The position numbers and the translations under genes were made by a program. Shown here in pieces: positions 22,369 to 31,900 of a stretch of 64,000 nt of DNA. The stretch is from Oscarella lobularis (taxonomy: Eukaryota > Porifera > Homoscleromorpha > Homosclerophorida > Oscarellidae), in NCBI RefSeq assembly GCF_947507565.1, contig NC_089177.1:2788648-2852647 (forward strand), in the 5' to 3' direction. Position 1 is the first letter of the stretch; each line of letters starts with the position of its first letter. The notes under the pieces were generated by a model. It was not told where the DNA came from and searched no databases. It saw only the letters and a program-made list of their open reading frames with translations.

Positions 22369-24005
22369 TTCTTTTCCCCGGGTAGATGTACCGCATTGAT
22401 CGCGCAGTTGCGATGCGCCAGGGCGAACTGCATGACCCTCACCAGCCGCATCAGCGCCGCGTCCCGCGACGTTCCTCTGTTACATGCAGCGACTACCGTG
22501 CTGTTGTCCGACTCGACTAACAGCGTGCCGCCCGCCCACCGATCGCCCCACAGGAGCAGCGCCGCGACGATCGGGAACATCTCCTTGGGCGCGATCGCCA
22601 TCTCTCGCCACTTTGGTGACCAGCGTACGGCGAAGCCTCTCCAAGTGCCCTCCGTCACGTCTAGGGCTCCACAGCCCCATGATCCCGACGCGTCCGTTTG
22701 CAGCCTCGCGCGAGGAGGGCCAAAACCGAGAGACGCGATCAAACCGCGCCCATTCCACCGATCAGCATAGGCTGACCACCACTCCAAATCTTCTCTCGCC
22801 TCCCGGCTAAAACGGACCCGGTGGTGCAGCCGTTTGGGGATCCGCGACAGGTTGATGAGCCGGCGCACAAAGGCCCGTCCCGGCGTTATGACGGTCGCTG
22901 CATGATGTAGCACTCCAATCAGCGACAGCAGCTCGCGCTTTGTCCATGCCCTCGACCATCGTACTGAATCGATCGCCTCCGCCAGCTTAGCACGCAGTCT
23001 CCCGAGCTTAGCGGGTGGCAGGCGCAGCTCACCGCGGGCCGAATCGATCTCGATGCCCAAGAAGTCCAGGACTGTAGCGGGGCCTCCCACCTTGTGCATT
23101 GCCACCGGCATCCCCAGGTCGCGACATGCCTCTAGAGCAATCCGCAGGCTGTCGCCGCACTCGCTGGTATCCGCTCTCCCAACGAACAGAAAATCGTCCA
23201 GGTAGTGGATTCCCATTGCAACTCCCCGCTCCCGCATGATCCATTGCAGCGCGTCAGCGACCGCGGAGAAAATCTTTGGAGCCGAGCGTAGACCGAACGG
23301 GAGAGCCGCGTCAAGCCATACCTCCTCCCGCCATCGCACGGCCAGCAGCGGCCGATCGGCGGGGTGCACCGGCACCATACGATATGCCGACTTGAGATCC
23401 AGCTTCGCGAGGCGCGCGTTTCTCCCCGCCGCTAGCACCAACCGGGCTGCATCGTCCACTCTTGCATAATGCACGGACGAGAGCTCCGGGCTAATGCCGT
23501 CGTTCACGCTCAGGCCATCAGGCGCGGACAGATTGACAATCAGGCGCCATTTTCCGGGCTGATGCGGTTTTGGGATTACGCCGAATGGGCTCACGTGGCA
23601 CCGCAGCCCCGCCGGCGGCGGCCCCACTAAGCGTCGAGCGTGCACCTCGCCCTCCAGGTATTCTTGAACAACCGCCGCGTTGGCTCGCGCCGAGCCCATA
23701 TTCCTTTGCGCACTGCGTAAACCGGAGCCTCCCGCAAAGCCAATGCGGAATCCGCCTTCGAGGCCTGTACAAATGTATTCCGCAAACGATCGGTCGGGAT
23801 GTGACGCGAGGCCGCGACGCCACTGCTCAACGCGGATTGGTGACGACGTCGCCCGTAGCTCGTGCGAAAGCTCAGTCTCCGCCGCATCGCTCCTAACGCA
23901 CGCGTCAAGCGCCTTCAAGTCCGCCCGATAGCGGTAGCGACCGCGGAAGACGTTGCATTCAGGCGCTGTGATCCCTTCTGTCTCGCCTGTGAGGACAGAG
24001 CGCAC
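22197..24005 (-). CDS. retrotransposon reverse transcriptase-RNase H
   Basis: A 602-codon open frame. RT motifs include VSPFGVIPKP, KWRLIVNLS, LAKLDLKSAYR, LPFGLRSAPKIFS and the catalytic HYLDDFLFVG (YxDD type). RNase H follows: LQTDASGSWGCGALD, VESDNST and LPGEKNWAADALSRG, holding the acidic residues. No early ATG is present, so translation may use frameshifting, splicing or an internal start. No methyltransferase domain is seen. Confidence 0.9.
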   Translation of the reverse strand: MRSVLTGETEGITAPECNVFRGRYRYRADLKALDACVRSDAAETELSHELRATSSPIRVEQWRRGLASHPDRSFAEYICTGLEGGFRIGFAGGSGLRSAQRNMGSARANAAVVQEYLEGEVHARRLVGPPPAGLRCHVSPFGVIPKPHQPGKWRLIVNLSAPDGLSVNDGISPELSSVHYARVDDAARLVLAAGRNARLAKLDLKSAYRMVPVHPADRPLLAVRWREEVWLDAALPFGLRSAPKIFSAVADALQWIMRERGVAMGIHYLDDFLFVGRADTSECGDSLRIALEACRDLGMPVAMHKVGGPATVLDFLGIEIDSARGELRLPPAKLGRLRAKLAEAIDSVRWSRAWTKRELLSLIGVLHHAATVITPGRAFVRRLINLSRIPKRLHHRVRFSREAREDLEWWSAYADRWNGRGLIASLGFGPPRARLQTDASGSWGCGALDVTEGTWRGFAVRWSPKWREMAIAPKEMFPIVAALLLWGDRWAGGTLLVESDNSTVVAACNRGTSRDAALMRLVRVMQFALAHRNCAINAVHLPGEKNWAADALSRGEAHRLSSQVGKWSEIALPSEIVSALDELAESDPRWTSDSWRRLVGAI

Positions 24006-24105
24006 GTCAACACAAACCCTTCACGGCAATCTTATCCCTTCCACAACTCACACGTACCCACATAACTACCCAACACATTTGTTCATGCAACTGTTGCCGC
24101 CGCGT

Positions 24106-25095
24106 CTACTCCTTGCCTTTTACGCTGCGCCGCACCGGTGAGCGCTCGCGCTGAGGAAGACGCTCACCCGCATCCGCGCGCGTGCACACCGACGCTTTGT
24201 GATCATCGCCGCATTGCAGGCAAACGTGGCGAAAACGACATGCCGCGCCGAACCGGCACCTGGCGCGGTTGTTCCAGTCGAGACAGACGCCGCTTATAGG
24301 CGCTCGTGCTCCTCTATCCGGCGTCCGCGCGCGGGCTGCTGCCAGTGGGCGGTTCAACCACGCCGATGCGTCGATACCGTCGGATCTTGCAGGCGAAGCG
24401 CGGTTGTAGTAAACCTCCCCGAGGATGTTTCCGTCCGCGCGCGACCATTGACTGCTTGGGTTCGCCGCCGCCAGCCGACGAAAACGCTCGTCGTAGCTGC
24501 GCCAACCTAAACCGCCGCGCGTCTCCGCGAGGCGCACCACGATGCGTTGATATGCCAGCAGCGGGAGCGCGTCCTCCGGAAATTTCGCGCATCGCACGAT
24601 AGCGTACGCGGCGAAGCACCGTACCCACGCTGTAATGTTGGGTACTTCCTTCCGTGCGCGCCGCGAGCCTAGCACCAGGTCGCGGAACGGGGCAAACTCA
24701 TCCTCCTGCCGGCATTCGATGTTCTCCGGGAGTAGCTCCCCCAGGTCGAAAAATTCTTTTGTCTGGATGCGCGCGACGAGCTTGCCCGGGATCGCCACTC
24801 CTTCGTCTAGGAGGTACGCCGATGGCGTCGCCGCCGATTTCGCCGCCGCTCCTTTTAGCGCTTCCGCCAAAAACGAAATAGCTCCCGATTTCTCTGCTCC
24901 GCTACGCTCTCCGCGCGCGCCGACGCCAGGCGCGCTCGATGCGCTGCCGATTGTACCACCCGCCGCCGCGCTACCGCTGCCGCCCGCCGCGCTCTGCGGC
25001 GTACTCGCCTGCACGCCGCTGCTCGCACCACCATCTGCCGCCACGACGACATGGGCAATCTGATCCGCCAGCGGTAAACCGTCAGCACCTGCCGC
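24106..25095 (-). CDS. retrotransposon gag-like protein with zinc-finger motif
   Basis: An open frame of about 310-330 codons; the frame opens after a TAA near 25096-25098 and no clear ATG start was found. It is Ala/Gly-rich at first, with a central WVRCFAAYAIVRCAKFPEDA helix-rich region. The C-terminal zinc motif is CLDWNNRARCRFGAACRFRH (C-x8-C-x5-C-x3-H), followed by a CLQCGDDHK knuckle. This is typical of YR-retroelement gag proteins and binds RNA. The tail is basic and Ser/Arg-rich. Confidence 0.75.
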   Translation of the reverse strand, partial: AAGADGLPLADQIAHVVVAADGGASSGVQASTPQSAAGGSGSAAAGGTIGSASSAPGVGARGERSGAEKSGAISFLAEALKGAAAKSAATPSAYLLDEGVAIPGKLVARIQTKEFFDLGELLPENIECRQEDEFAPFRDLVLGSRRARKEVPNITAWVRCFAAYAIVRCAKFPEDALPLLAYQRIVVRLAETRGGLGWRSYDERFRRLAAANPSSQWSRADGNILGEVYYNRASPARSDGIDASAWLNRPLAAARARTPDRGARAPISGVCLDWNNRARCRFGAACRFRHVCLQCGDDHKASVCTRADAGERLPQRERSPVRRSVKGKE

Positions 25096-25158
25096 ACCTT
25101 AATTAGCACCGTGACCCGCCATCGCGTCCCCCAACCGCCAGCTGGGCGCGCCCGCCCT

Positions 25159-25506
25159 TCACCGTAACCCGCTGGAGCGCTCGATCTGAGCGCCGCTGCC
25201 TTCGGCTTTGCGCGACCGGGCCCCCATCGCCCCCCCTGTTGCGTTGTTTCTTTGCCCGCCTTTACCTGTATTCTGTCCGACGTCCGTTTCCGCCCGCTGT
25301 GCAAGCGTTCCGTCGCCGGTTGGCGCAGCCGGTTGCGTCGGGCCGATCGCCGCTTGCTGTGCCAAGGCCTGCGCCGCGCCGGTGGCAGCAGCAAGCGTTA
25401 GGAGCTGCGAGAATTCGGCGTTGCCCATCGTCCATGATGGTTGGGTCCGCTCTCCCTCTTGGGCCAGGGGCGGGGGGATCGTCGCCGATTGTTCGTTAGT
25501 CGTCAT
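25159..25506 (-). CDS. small 5' ORF of the retrotransposon
   Basis: It begins MTTNEQSATIPPP at an ATG and runs 115 codons with Ala/Gln-rich sequence, ending just upstream of the main gag frame in another reading frame. It may be the gag N-terminus separated by a frameshift or programmed slip, or a separate leader ORF. No recognisable domain. Confidence 0.5.
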   Translation of the reverse strand: MTTNEQSATIPPPLAQEGERTQPSWTMGNAEFSQLLTLAAATGAAQALAQQAAIGPTQPAAPTGDGTLAQRAETDVGQNTGKGGQRNNATGGAMGARSRKAEGSGAQIERSSGLR

Positions 25507-25557
25507 CGAAAAGAAAGAAGAGCGAAAACACCGACGTGCGTTGTTGAGAGATAGAGA

Positions 25558-25661
25558 AAAAGAAAAACGTGCCCGCCGCTGTAGCTTCGAACGGCGTCTG
25601 CAGCCGCGCATGCCTCGCTGCGCGACGTCATTAACGGCGGTTAACTAGCATTAACCTTCAT
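25558..25661 (-). repeat. split direct repeat A1 of the retrotransposon (5' end)
   Basis: 104-bp copy of A2 marking the upstream end of the element on the minus strand. The flanking sequence turns abruptly AT-rich at 25662. Confidence 0.9.
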
Positions 25662-25814
25662 TTTTCAATACCACGTGTTATAAGCCTATGTATAGACCCA
25701 TTTAATTTTAGAAGTGTGGTAAATTATTTCTCACTTTCTGATTGGTTCCCGATTTTCTTTATATTAATTAACTTCCTGTAGCTGGCCCCTGTAGCTATGG
25801 TCCACCTGGCGTGC

Positions 25815-25828
25815 GCGAGCACGTGACT
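25815..25828. promoter_or_regulatory. extended E-box upstream of the cNMP-domain gene
   Basis: GCGAGCACGTGACT, identical to the elements before CYLD and the chimeric kinase, 50 bases before the ATG at 25878. Confidence 0.5.
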
Positions 25829-25877
25829 CCTAAGCAGAGTCTGTTTCGTCTCTTTGTTCTACACAGACTGTGTAATC

Positions 25878-28418
25878 ATGTCGTCGGCTCGCTTCTCCAT
25901 ACGCACAGCCGATGACATCGCTATGCAGCAAGCACTGCTTCAAACGGCGCCAGCGGACCGAGACGAAAACCAACTAAGGCGAGCGCACACGCAGAGACCG
26001 CAAGCTCACTCACCCGCACCCTCATCCATGCAGACGCCTAGCGAAATGGGTCGCCTCGCAGCACGGCATTTTCGAAGAAATGCCCAACGGTAAGAATCCC
26101 TTCAAGTTGAGGAAAGGGGGCGTTGTATCGGTTTCCGTTCGCAGACTTCGTCGTCGAAATCTGCCGCTCGAGCCTGCTCCTCTCCGCGGAGGCGGACGAC
26201 GTTGTTTTCTATCAAAGCTCGCGACAATCGCAGTACGAGCGTCAAGCCACAATAGACATAACGAGTTCTATGGTCAATTAGAGCGTTTGTTATTCTTACG
26301 GGCATCTTGTCGGCGTATTCGAAAGACCAAACTGGTTCGTCGACCTCGTTTTCTCATTATTTGCAACGAGACAAGATTTCTCGTCAGGTGGAGCAGCCCT
26401 ATTCGGACGGCAGCAAAGTGGGCTGTTGCTTGAACGCTTGATCGCGTCTCCCTCTCGAACGAGGCGACTACCACACGGCAAGAGCGTCGAAACAGCAGAA
26501 AATATTTCCCGGGAGGGTAGCGTCTCGTCGCTTCTGCCGGTCGAGCCTATGATGTGCGTGAGAGACGTGCAGATGTTAATAATACCGAGGACAGTCCGAC
26601 TGTGATAGGTGAATTTATGTTTCTTGTAGTCGTTCGTCAAGCGAGCCGATGGCTATTCACTTGATTGGGAATGCGAGATCCCCTTCACCTTTGGGCCAAC
26701 CGTCTGATTCAATGAGACGGTCACAGAGTCCCGATCCGTTTCGAGCAAAAAGTCCGCTGTCGAGGAGGAGAGCAAATCAACGCGGGTCAGAAAATCATCG
26801 CAGGGTATGCTGGAAGACTAGTACAGCTGGGGTATCACGTTTCTGTAATCATCAAGGTGTTTGGACATTTTTTGGGTCGTCTGTTCGAAGGCCAATTGTT
26901 TGGAGAGATTTCTTTGTTGAAGCCTGGCGTTCGGCGAGATATGACCGTGGTTGCTGATGAACAGGTGACTGGGGTGCAAAAAGGAATGGCTCTCGTCATA
27001 ATTTCGTGTCATTTAGACTACTCTTATGGTTGTTGATTATGCTCATTTTCAAAGTTGTGCCGAAAGCTTTCATAAAGAAGTAAAACGAAATCTCCGCTCA
27101 TTTTCTCCTTAATTTGGAACATTGATCTGAAAGGATCTGCACGAGAAAACAGCCGCTTTGGAGAAACTGGACATTTTTAAGGCGAGCTACTACAACACGT
27201 GCTCAAAAGCAATTTTACGTCAAAAATGTTTAGGGTTGGAACTGGTCCCTGCTCTTTCACATGGCACACAGAATCGTCAAGGAAACCTTTGCCTTCAACT
27301 CTTTTATCGTTAGACAAGGCAAACCAGCAGAAGACGTCTTCTTCATAATGTCAGGCCAGGTAATATTTCTCAACGTTTTATTACGTGCAATAGAAAGCGT
27401 CTGTTGGAATGAAGGCCACTATCATCATCCACACTGAACAAGAGGAATCGTTGACGCCCACCACGAGACGAAAAGGAACGAGGTGATGATTGCATTGTAC
27501 TACAGATTATTGGCAAATCAGACTCTTTGCCGCCCAAGTGTCAAGCAGTCTCGCGAACTGACGACTATGTCAACGGGAGGAATCTTTGGACTAGGAGAAA
27601 TGCTCTTGAGCATGGAGACGTATGGACTATCATTGCGCGCCAACGAAACGACGGCGGTCTTGCGGATGAGAAGTGACCATCTGATGTCAGTCGTGAAAAA
27701 ATTTCATCCTGAGGTAAACGTTGTAAATGAAGGGGGATAGGAAAAGACGAGTGATCGCGCAGACGCTTCCTACTCTGATGGACTTTGTCAAACAACGCAA
27801 TTCTCTCTACGAAAATCGCATATACGACATCAGCGTCGTATCCGACCTCTATCGAGACGGCACGTGGCTGAGAAACGTCGAACAGGAAGAGACTCTACGA
27901 CGAGACAAACTCCCGCCTATAATGCATACGCGAAACGGTCGCTCGGCGTCCGGCACAACGGTATGGGCATATTTTTTGGTGCCGTAAGTCGACTTTTTTG
28001 TCAATGTGCAGACGCCGAGATCGCCGCGCATGCAGAGAGCGTCGTCGCCCTTTCGATCGGAAACGGGTTCTCCTTTTATGTCCACGTCGCCTCGTCTTCG
28101 TCGCACCCCCATAAGTCACGGAAGTCCTCGTCTCTTGGAAGGCTCTGAAAGTGCTGAGACGTCGAGTTAATTCCCTCGTACGATTATTGTTGTCTTTTTT
28201 TCTTTTCCTCAGCCTTTCTCGATCCTTTTTCCGATTCGCGACAGAGGATGCTGTCCGAAGAGTTGGGCCGCATGGACTTGAACTCTCCCCCAGCTATTGC
28301 AAAACCGTCGTCGCCGCTGAGTCGTCGCGGGATGGTTGGTCGCTTTGACAATCCGTCGGTGAGGCTCTCTCCCCCAGCGTCGCCGCTCACGCGCAAAAAG
28401 CGACCGCCGCTTCTTTGA
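25878..28418 (+). CDS. cyclic-nucleotide-binding-domain protein (CNBD2-like)
   Basis: Exon 1 (25878-26089) starts MSSARFSIRTADDIAM and ends CGRLAARHFRRNAQ-like sequence at a gtaag donor. The clearest domain exon (about 27240-27360) encodes FNSFIVRQGKPAEDVFFIMSGQ-type sequence, the beta-roll entry of a cNMP-binding domain. The exon ending near 27714 gives TTMSTGGIFGLGEMLL and TTAVLRMRSDHLMSVV, matching the phosphate-binding cassette region and final helices. Following exons encode VIAQTLPTLMDFVKQRN. The Pro/Ser/Arg-rich tail ends SPLTRKKRPPLL at a TGA (28416-28418). The canonical cassette Arg is not obvious, so ligand binding is uncertain. Middle exon borders (26.1-27.2 kb) were not resolved. 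CNBD2 is the closest family I can name; the label is tentative. Confidence 0.65.
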
Positions 28419-28943
28419 CTCACCAGGTATACAGTGCTCAGTGTTCATATGATAGAGGCTCCTTGCAGAATTTTATTGTGCTCGACCCCCCTTGAGAGGA
28501 TAGTGAGTTCCCGTCATAACGCTTTTGCTAATTGAACATACTGACGATATGATATTCTTTTTGAATAATTATCATCAAATTTCTACCCTCCGCGGAAACA
28601 ATGAGTCTATTGTTAATACAGACATATACTGTACTGTATAACATTAGAGCTTTCCGTAGGGCTCGCGGACTTAGCTTGGAACAGTACCGTAGATGTACAG
28701 TAAAGCGCATGCATTCACAATTTTGCTATTTTCCCCATGCAACGTACCTCACGCAGTATGGCTTAGTAATTCCGGCGTACTATCAAACTTTCCGTTTTCT
28801 TAAGTCTGTTCGACGTTGTGCAATCGGGATGTTGCGGCGGATCTGGCTCGCGTGAGCGGCCCGCGTGATCCTTCATCCTCTGAGCATCTGTATCAGCGGA
28901 GGGCGGCTTTGGGGTTGCGTCTCATCGCGGAGGGAAAAGTGCA
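28419..28943. other. intergenic region between cNMP-domain gene and reelin-like gene
   Basis: About 525 bases with no convincing exon. It is AT-rich up to about 28850, then GC-rich just before the next start codon. It presumably holds the 3' end of the upstream gene and the promoter of the reelin-like gene; no TATA box or AATAAA stands out. Confidence 0.4.
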
Positions 28944-31900
28944 ATGAATGTGCTTTTCGCAAGCCTTTGGACGCTTTTACTGACGCAAGCGTTGCTCTAT
29001 CGTCGGGCGGACGCCGCAAGTAAGTACCCTTGCATGGGCCCGCCGGGTATAAAGCTTACAACTTAGAGACGGAGTCCGATTCCTCTGATCGCAGGATTTA
29101 TGGGTTAGTTTGTGCATGAGTTAGAGCGGCCTCGACGCACTAGGAGTATTATTATTAGAACAACGTGGTAGGTCCCCTCGTGCTCTGGCGCGCACACAGG
29201 TCCATGGCGGACAAGCGCATACGTCTGTGGAAACAATTCGCTTCACTACCGCATTTGACAATGCACCCATTCAATTCGCTTCACTACCGCATTTGACAAT
29301 GCACCAATTCAGGCTTTTATAGAGTTCATAGGGGCTTTTGAACTTGTATGTGTACTGGGGTACTCGTGAGTCTTTCCTCTCACGTGCCGCGGAGCCACGC
29401 CGAGCCTGGCTCTGAGTTCAGTGGGGGCTGCGCAGCGCGGCCAGGTCGCAAGTAAAATTCTCTGCTAACGCTCGGAATTCCTAATCAATAGACGGGGTTA
29501 CGGCTTTTTCTCGGGCAAACAAATAGTTTATGCGGATTTTTTCGCTTGCAGATTGCGCCGCACAGGGAATTCTCGTCATCGACGATTTCGATGCGACGAC
29601 GGGCAGTTTCCCCGACTCAAGAAAATGGTCAACGCTCTCATTGATTGTTTTTGCTTGACGCGTTTTCGAATGAGCCGTGGGCCCTATTTAGGACGTTGAC
29701 GACGGGCAACGGAGTTCTTGTCCAGCCAGCGTGCTCCAACAAGGGAACCCTATCAGGAAAATCGGCGATCTTTGGAACTACGGCAGATGCGTCACGAATG
29801 CTGGTAAATTGAAATTTTTGAAGAGAGTGCGAAGCGAAATTAATTGTTTGTTCTTTTAGACTACGCACTCGCTGACAGCAACAGCGGCCAATGCGATTCA
29901 ATTTGACACGATAACTTGTCCGTATCCCGGAACGACGGGCGACGTTCAAGCTCAGATTGAATATTCAATCAATAACGGCCCTTTTATCGTGGCAAAAAAC
30001 ATAACGTAAAGGAGAGAATGTAGAAGGTACAAATCTTAAAGGCTCTTGTTCGTTGCCAGGGTGACATCGGCTGCTCTTCACGTTGTTTATCAATTACCTC
30101 AGTTCCTTCGAACAAGCAAAGTGCGATTTCGAATTAGTCAAGATTCGGCTTTTAGCGGGCAGGGCAGTCAAGTGTGGGCCGTTGACAATTTTGTCATAAA
30201 CGAAAAGCCGCCTCAGTACCTTCAAGAGAGTTTCGATCCCTTGCACGACTGCAATTGGCTTTCTCGTCCTGGATCCTTGACAGGGGTGAGATAGCCACGA
30301 TTTGATTTGACAGGGAGCTTTGAATGTATTCTATAGGCCTTTGGTCGAAACGGCAGCGGCAACGCTCTCGTTTTCAACCAGACGACTTCTCCGACGTCGA
30401 TTGGCCGATTTGCCAACACCGTTCCTCTTAATCTTTCGACGACGTTTTTCACTGAAATCAGCGCAGAAACAACGATACTGTCGTCAAATTTTGACGACTC
30501 GCAGGCAATTGGGTGAGAGTAGATTTAACCCTGCTCCTCCGAAACGACGCATGACGCTAAACATTTCAGTTCGTCAAGTACGGTATGGGCAAGCATAACG
30601 GGAGGCAGCATCACCACTTCGCCGTCTTGTAAAGCCTACGGTCAATACCAGGCTTATTTCGCCAGCTCAGGAACTCGAGCGATAACGACGAAACAACTTG
30701 ACTTTACTCACGCCGAGTAAATTCTTCTTCCGCATTCGAATACGCCACGTAATTTTCTTCTTTGCAGTATGGTGAGCTTTTGGATCTCGTTCGGCAGTAG
30801 CAGCAATGGTTGCGAGGTTTCCGAATCGGGCGAAAATGTCGTCGTTGAGTACGCGCCGTCGGGAAGTTCGTTTCAGTCCTTTTATACCGTCAGTTACCAG
30901 AGTAAGCGAGCGACAATTTTATTGATTGAATAATGGAATTTTTTCACGTTTTTAGCGACCGTGCCGACGTTGGTGACCGTCGCATTGCCGTCGGGTGCGA
31001 AGACGTCAAATACGGCGCTACGATGGCGTCAGCTCAAGAATTCGGGAGCGAACTTAGACATGTGGACATTGAATAATGTGCGTGTGAACGGCACCAATTC
31101 GCAGTTCGTGTCAGTTCCCAATTCGGACGTCACGCTCAGCGGGAACGTAAACATCTTTACAGCGAATTTTGACACAAGTCGATCTGTCGGGTGAGTGCGA
31201 AAGTCCACACTAGTCATTGATTTAGACGAGAGGTTGGTGTTTGTCTCAGTTCTTCGTCGCCTCTCTGGCAATCAATTCAAGGCGGATCAATCACGTCGTC
31301 TGCCGACTGCAAAGCGTACGGATCGTATCAAGCCTTCTTCAATCAAGCCGGTACGCGTAGTCTTACTACACAGCGTTTTGATCTGACCCGAGCCACGTAA
31401 GAACGTCATCGTCGCCGTATGAGTCCCTCATTTGATTGACCTTCGTTGCTATTCTAGCACGCTATCGTTTTATATCATTATTGGAAGCAGCAGCAACGGA
31501 TGTGAACAAGCAGATTCGGGAGAAAATATCGTTGTCGAATATGCCCCAGCGGCAAGCTCTACGTACAGGACTCTGCGCACTATCACCGCTGGCTGTTCGT
31601 CCTTCATACTGCATCTTTCACATTACTATCTGGTCATTGTTATTTTGTAGCATATTCATCAGCCGGTCAGGTGACAATTTCACTGCCGACCGCATCGAAA
31701 ACCGCCAGCACGATGATCCGATGGCGACAGGCTCAGCACAGTGGAGCCAATTTTGACGAGTGGTCAATCAATCAGATTATCATCAGTGGAACGTACTCGG
31801 TCAAAGTCTCCAGCAATCAGCTTAACTTTCCACGAGACTTTTCGTCGTCAACGACGTTTGGGTGAGAGAAGCTGCAGTGCCGTACGCGGAATAAAAGAAA

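Larger units (their letters stand above)
20668..25661 (-). mobile_element. DIRS-order tyrosine-recombinase retrotransposon with split direct repeats (PAT/Ngaro type)
   Basis: A 5.0-kb GC-rich element, unlike its AT-richer surroundings. On the minus strand the order is repeat A1 (25661-25558), gag-like ORFs, RT-RNase H, tyrosine recombinase, then B1 (21145-20984), A2 (20986-20883) and B2 (20829-20668). A1 and A2 match over 104 bp, and B1 and B2 over 162 bp. The arrangement A1-internal-B1-A2-B2 with direct repeats is the PAT/Ngaro hallmark. There are no LTRs, no DDE integrase and no obvious target-site duplication, as expected for recombinase-based insertion. Near-identical repeats and long open frames suggest recent activity. 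Confidence 0.92.

Noticed and set aside
20668-25661. LTR retrotransposon or retrovirus-like element
   Set aside because: There are no long terminal repeats and no DDE integrase or protease. The integrating enzyme is a tyrosine recombinase and the repeats are split direct repeats.
20668-25661. DIRS1-type inverted terminal repeats
   Set aside because: Both repeat pairs are in direct orientation, which fits PAT/Ngaro rather than DIRS1 proper.
28550-28860. small frames before the reelin-like gene as a separate gene
   Set aside because: No conserved motif, splice support or similarity was recognised; treated as intergenic.
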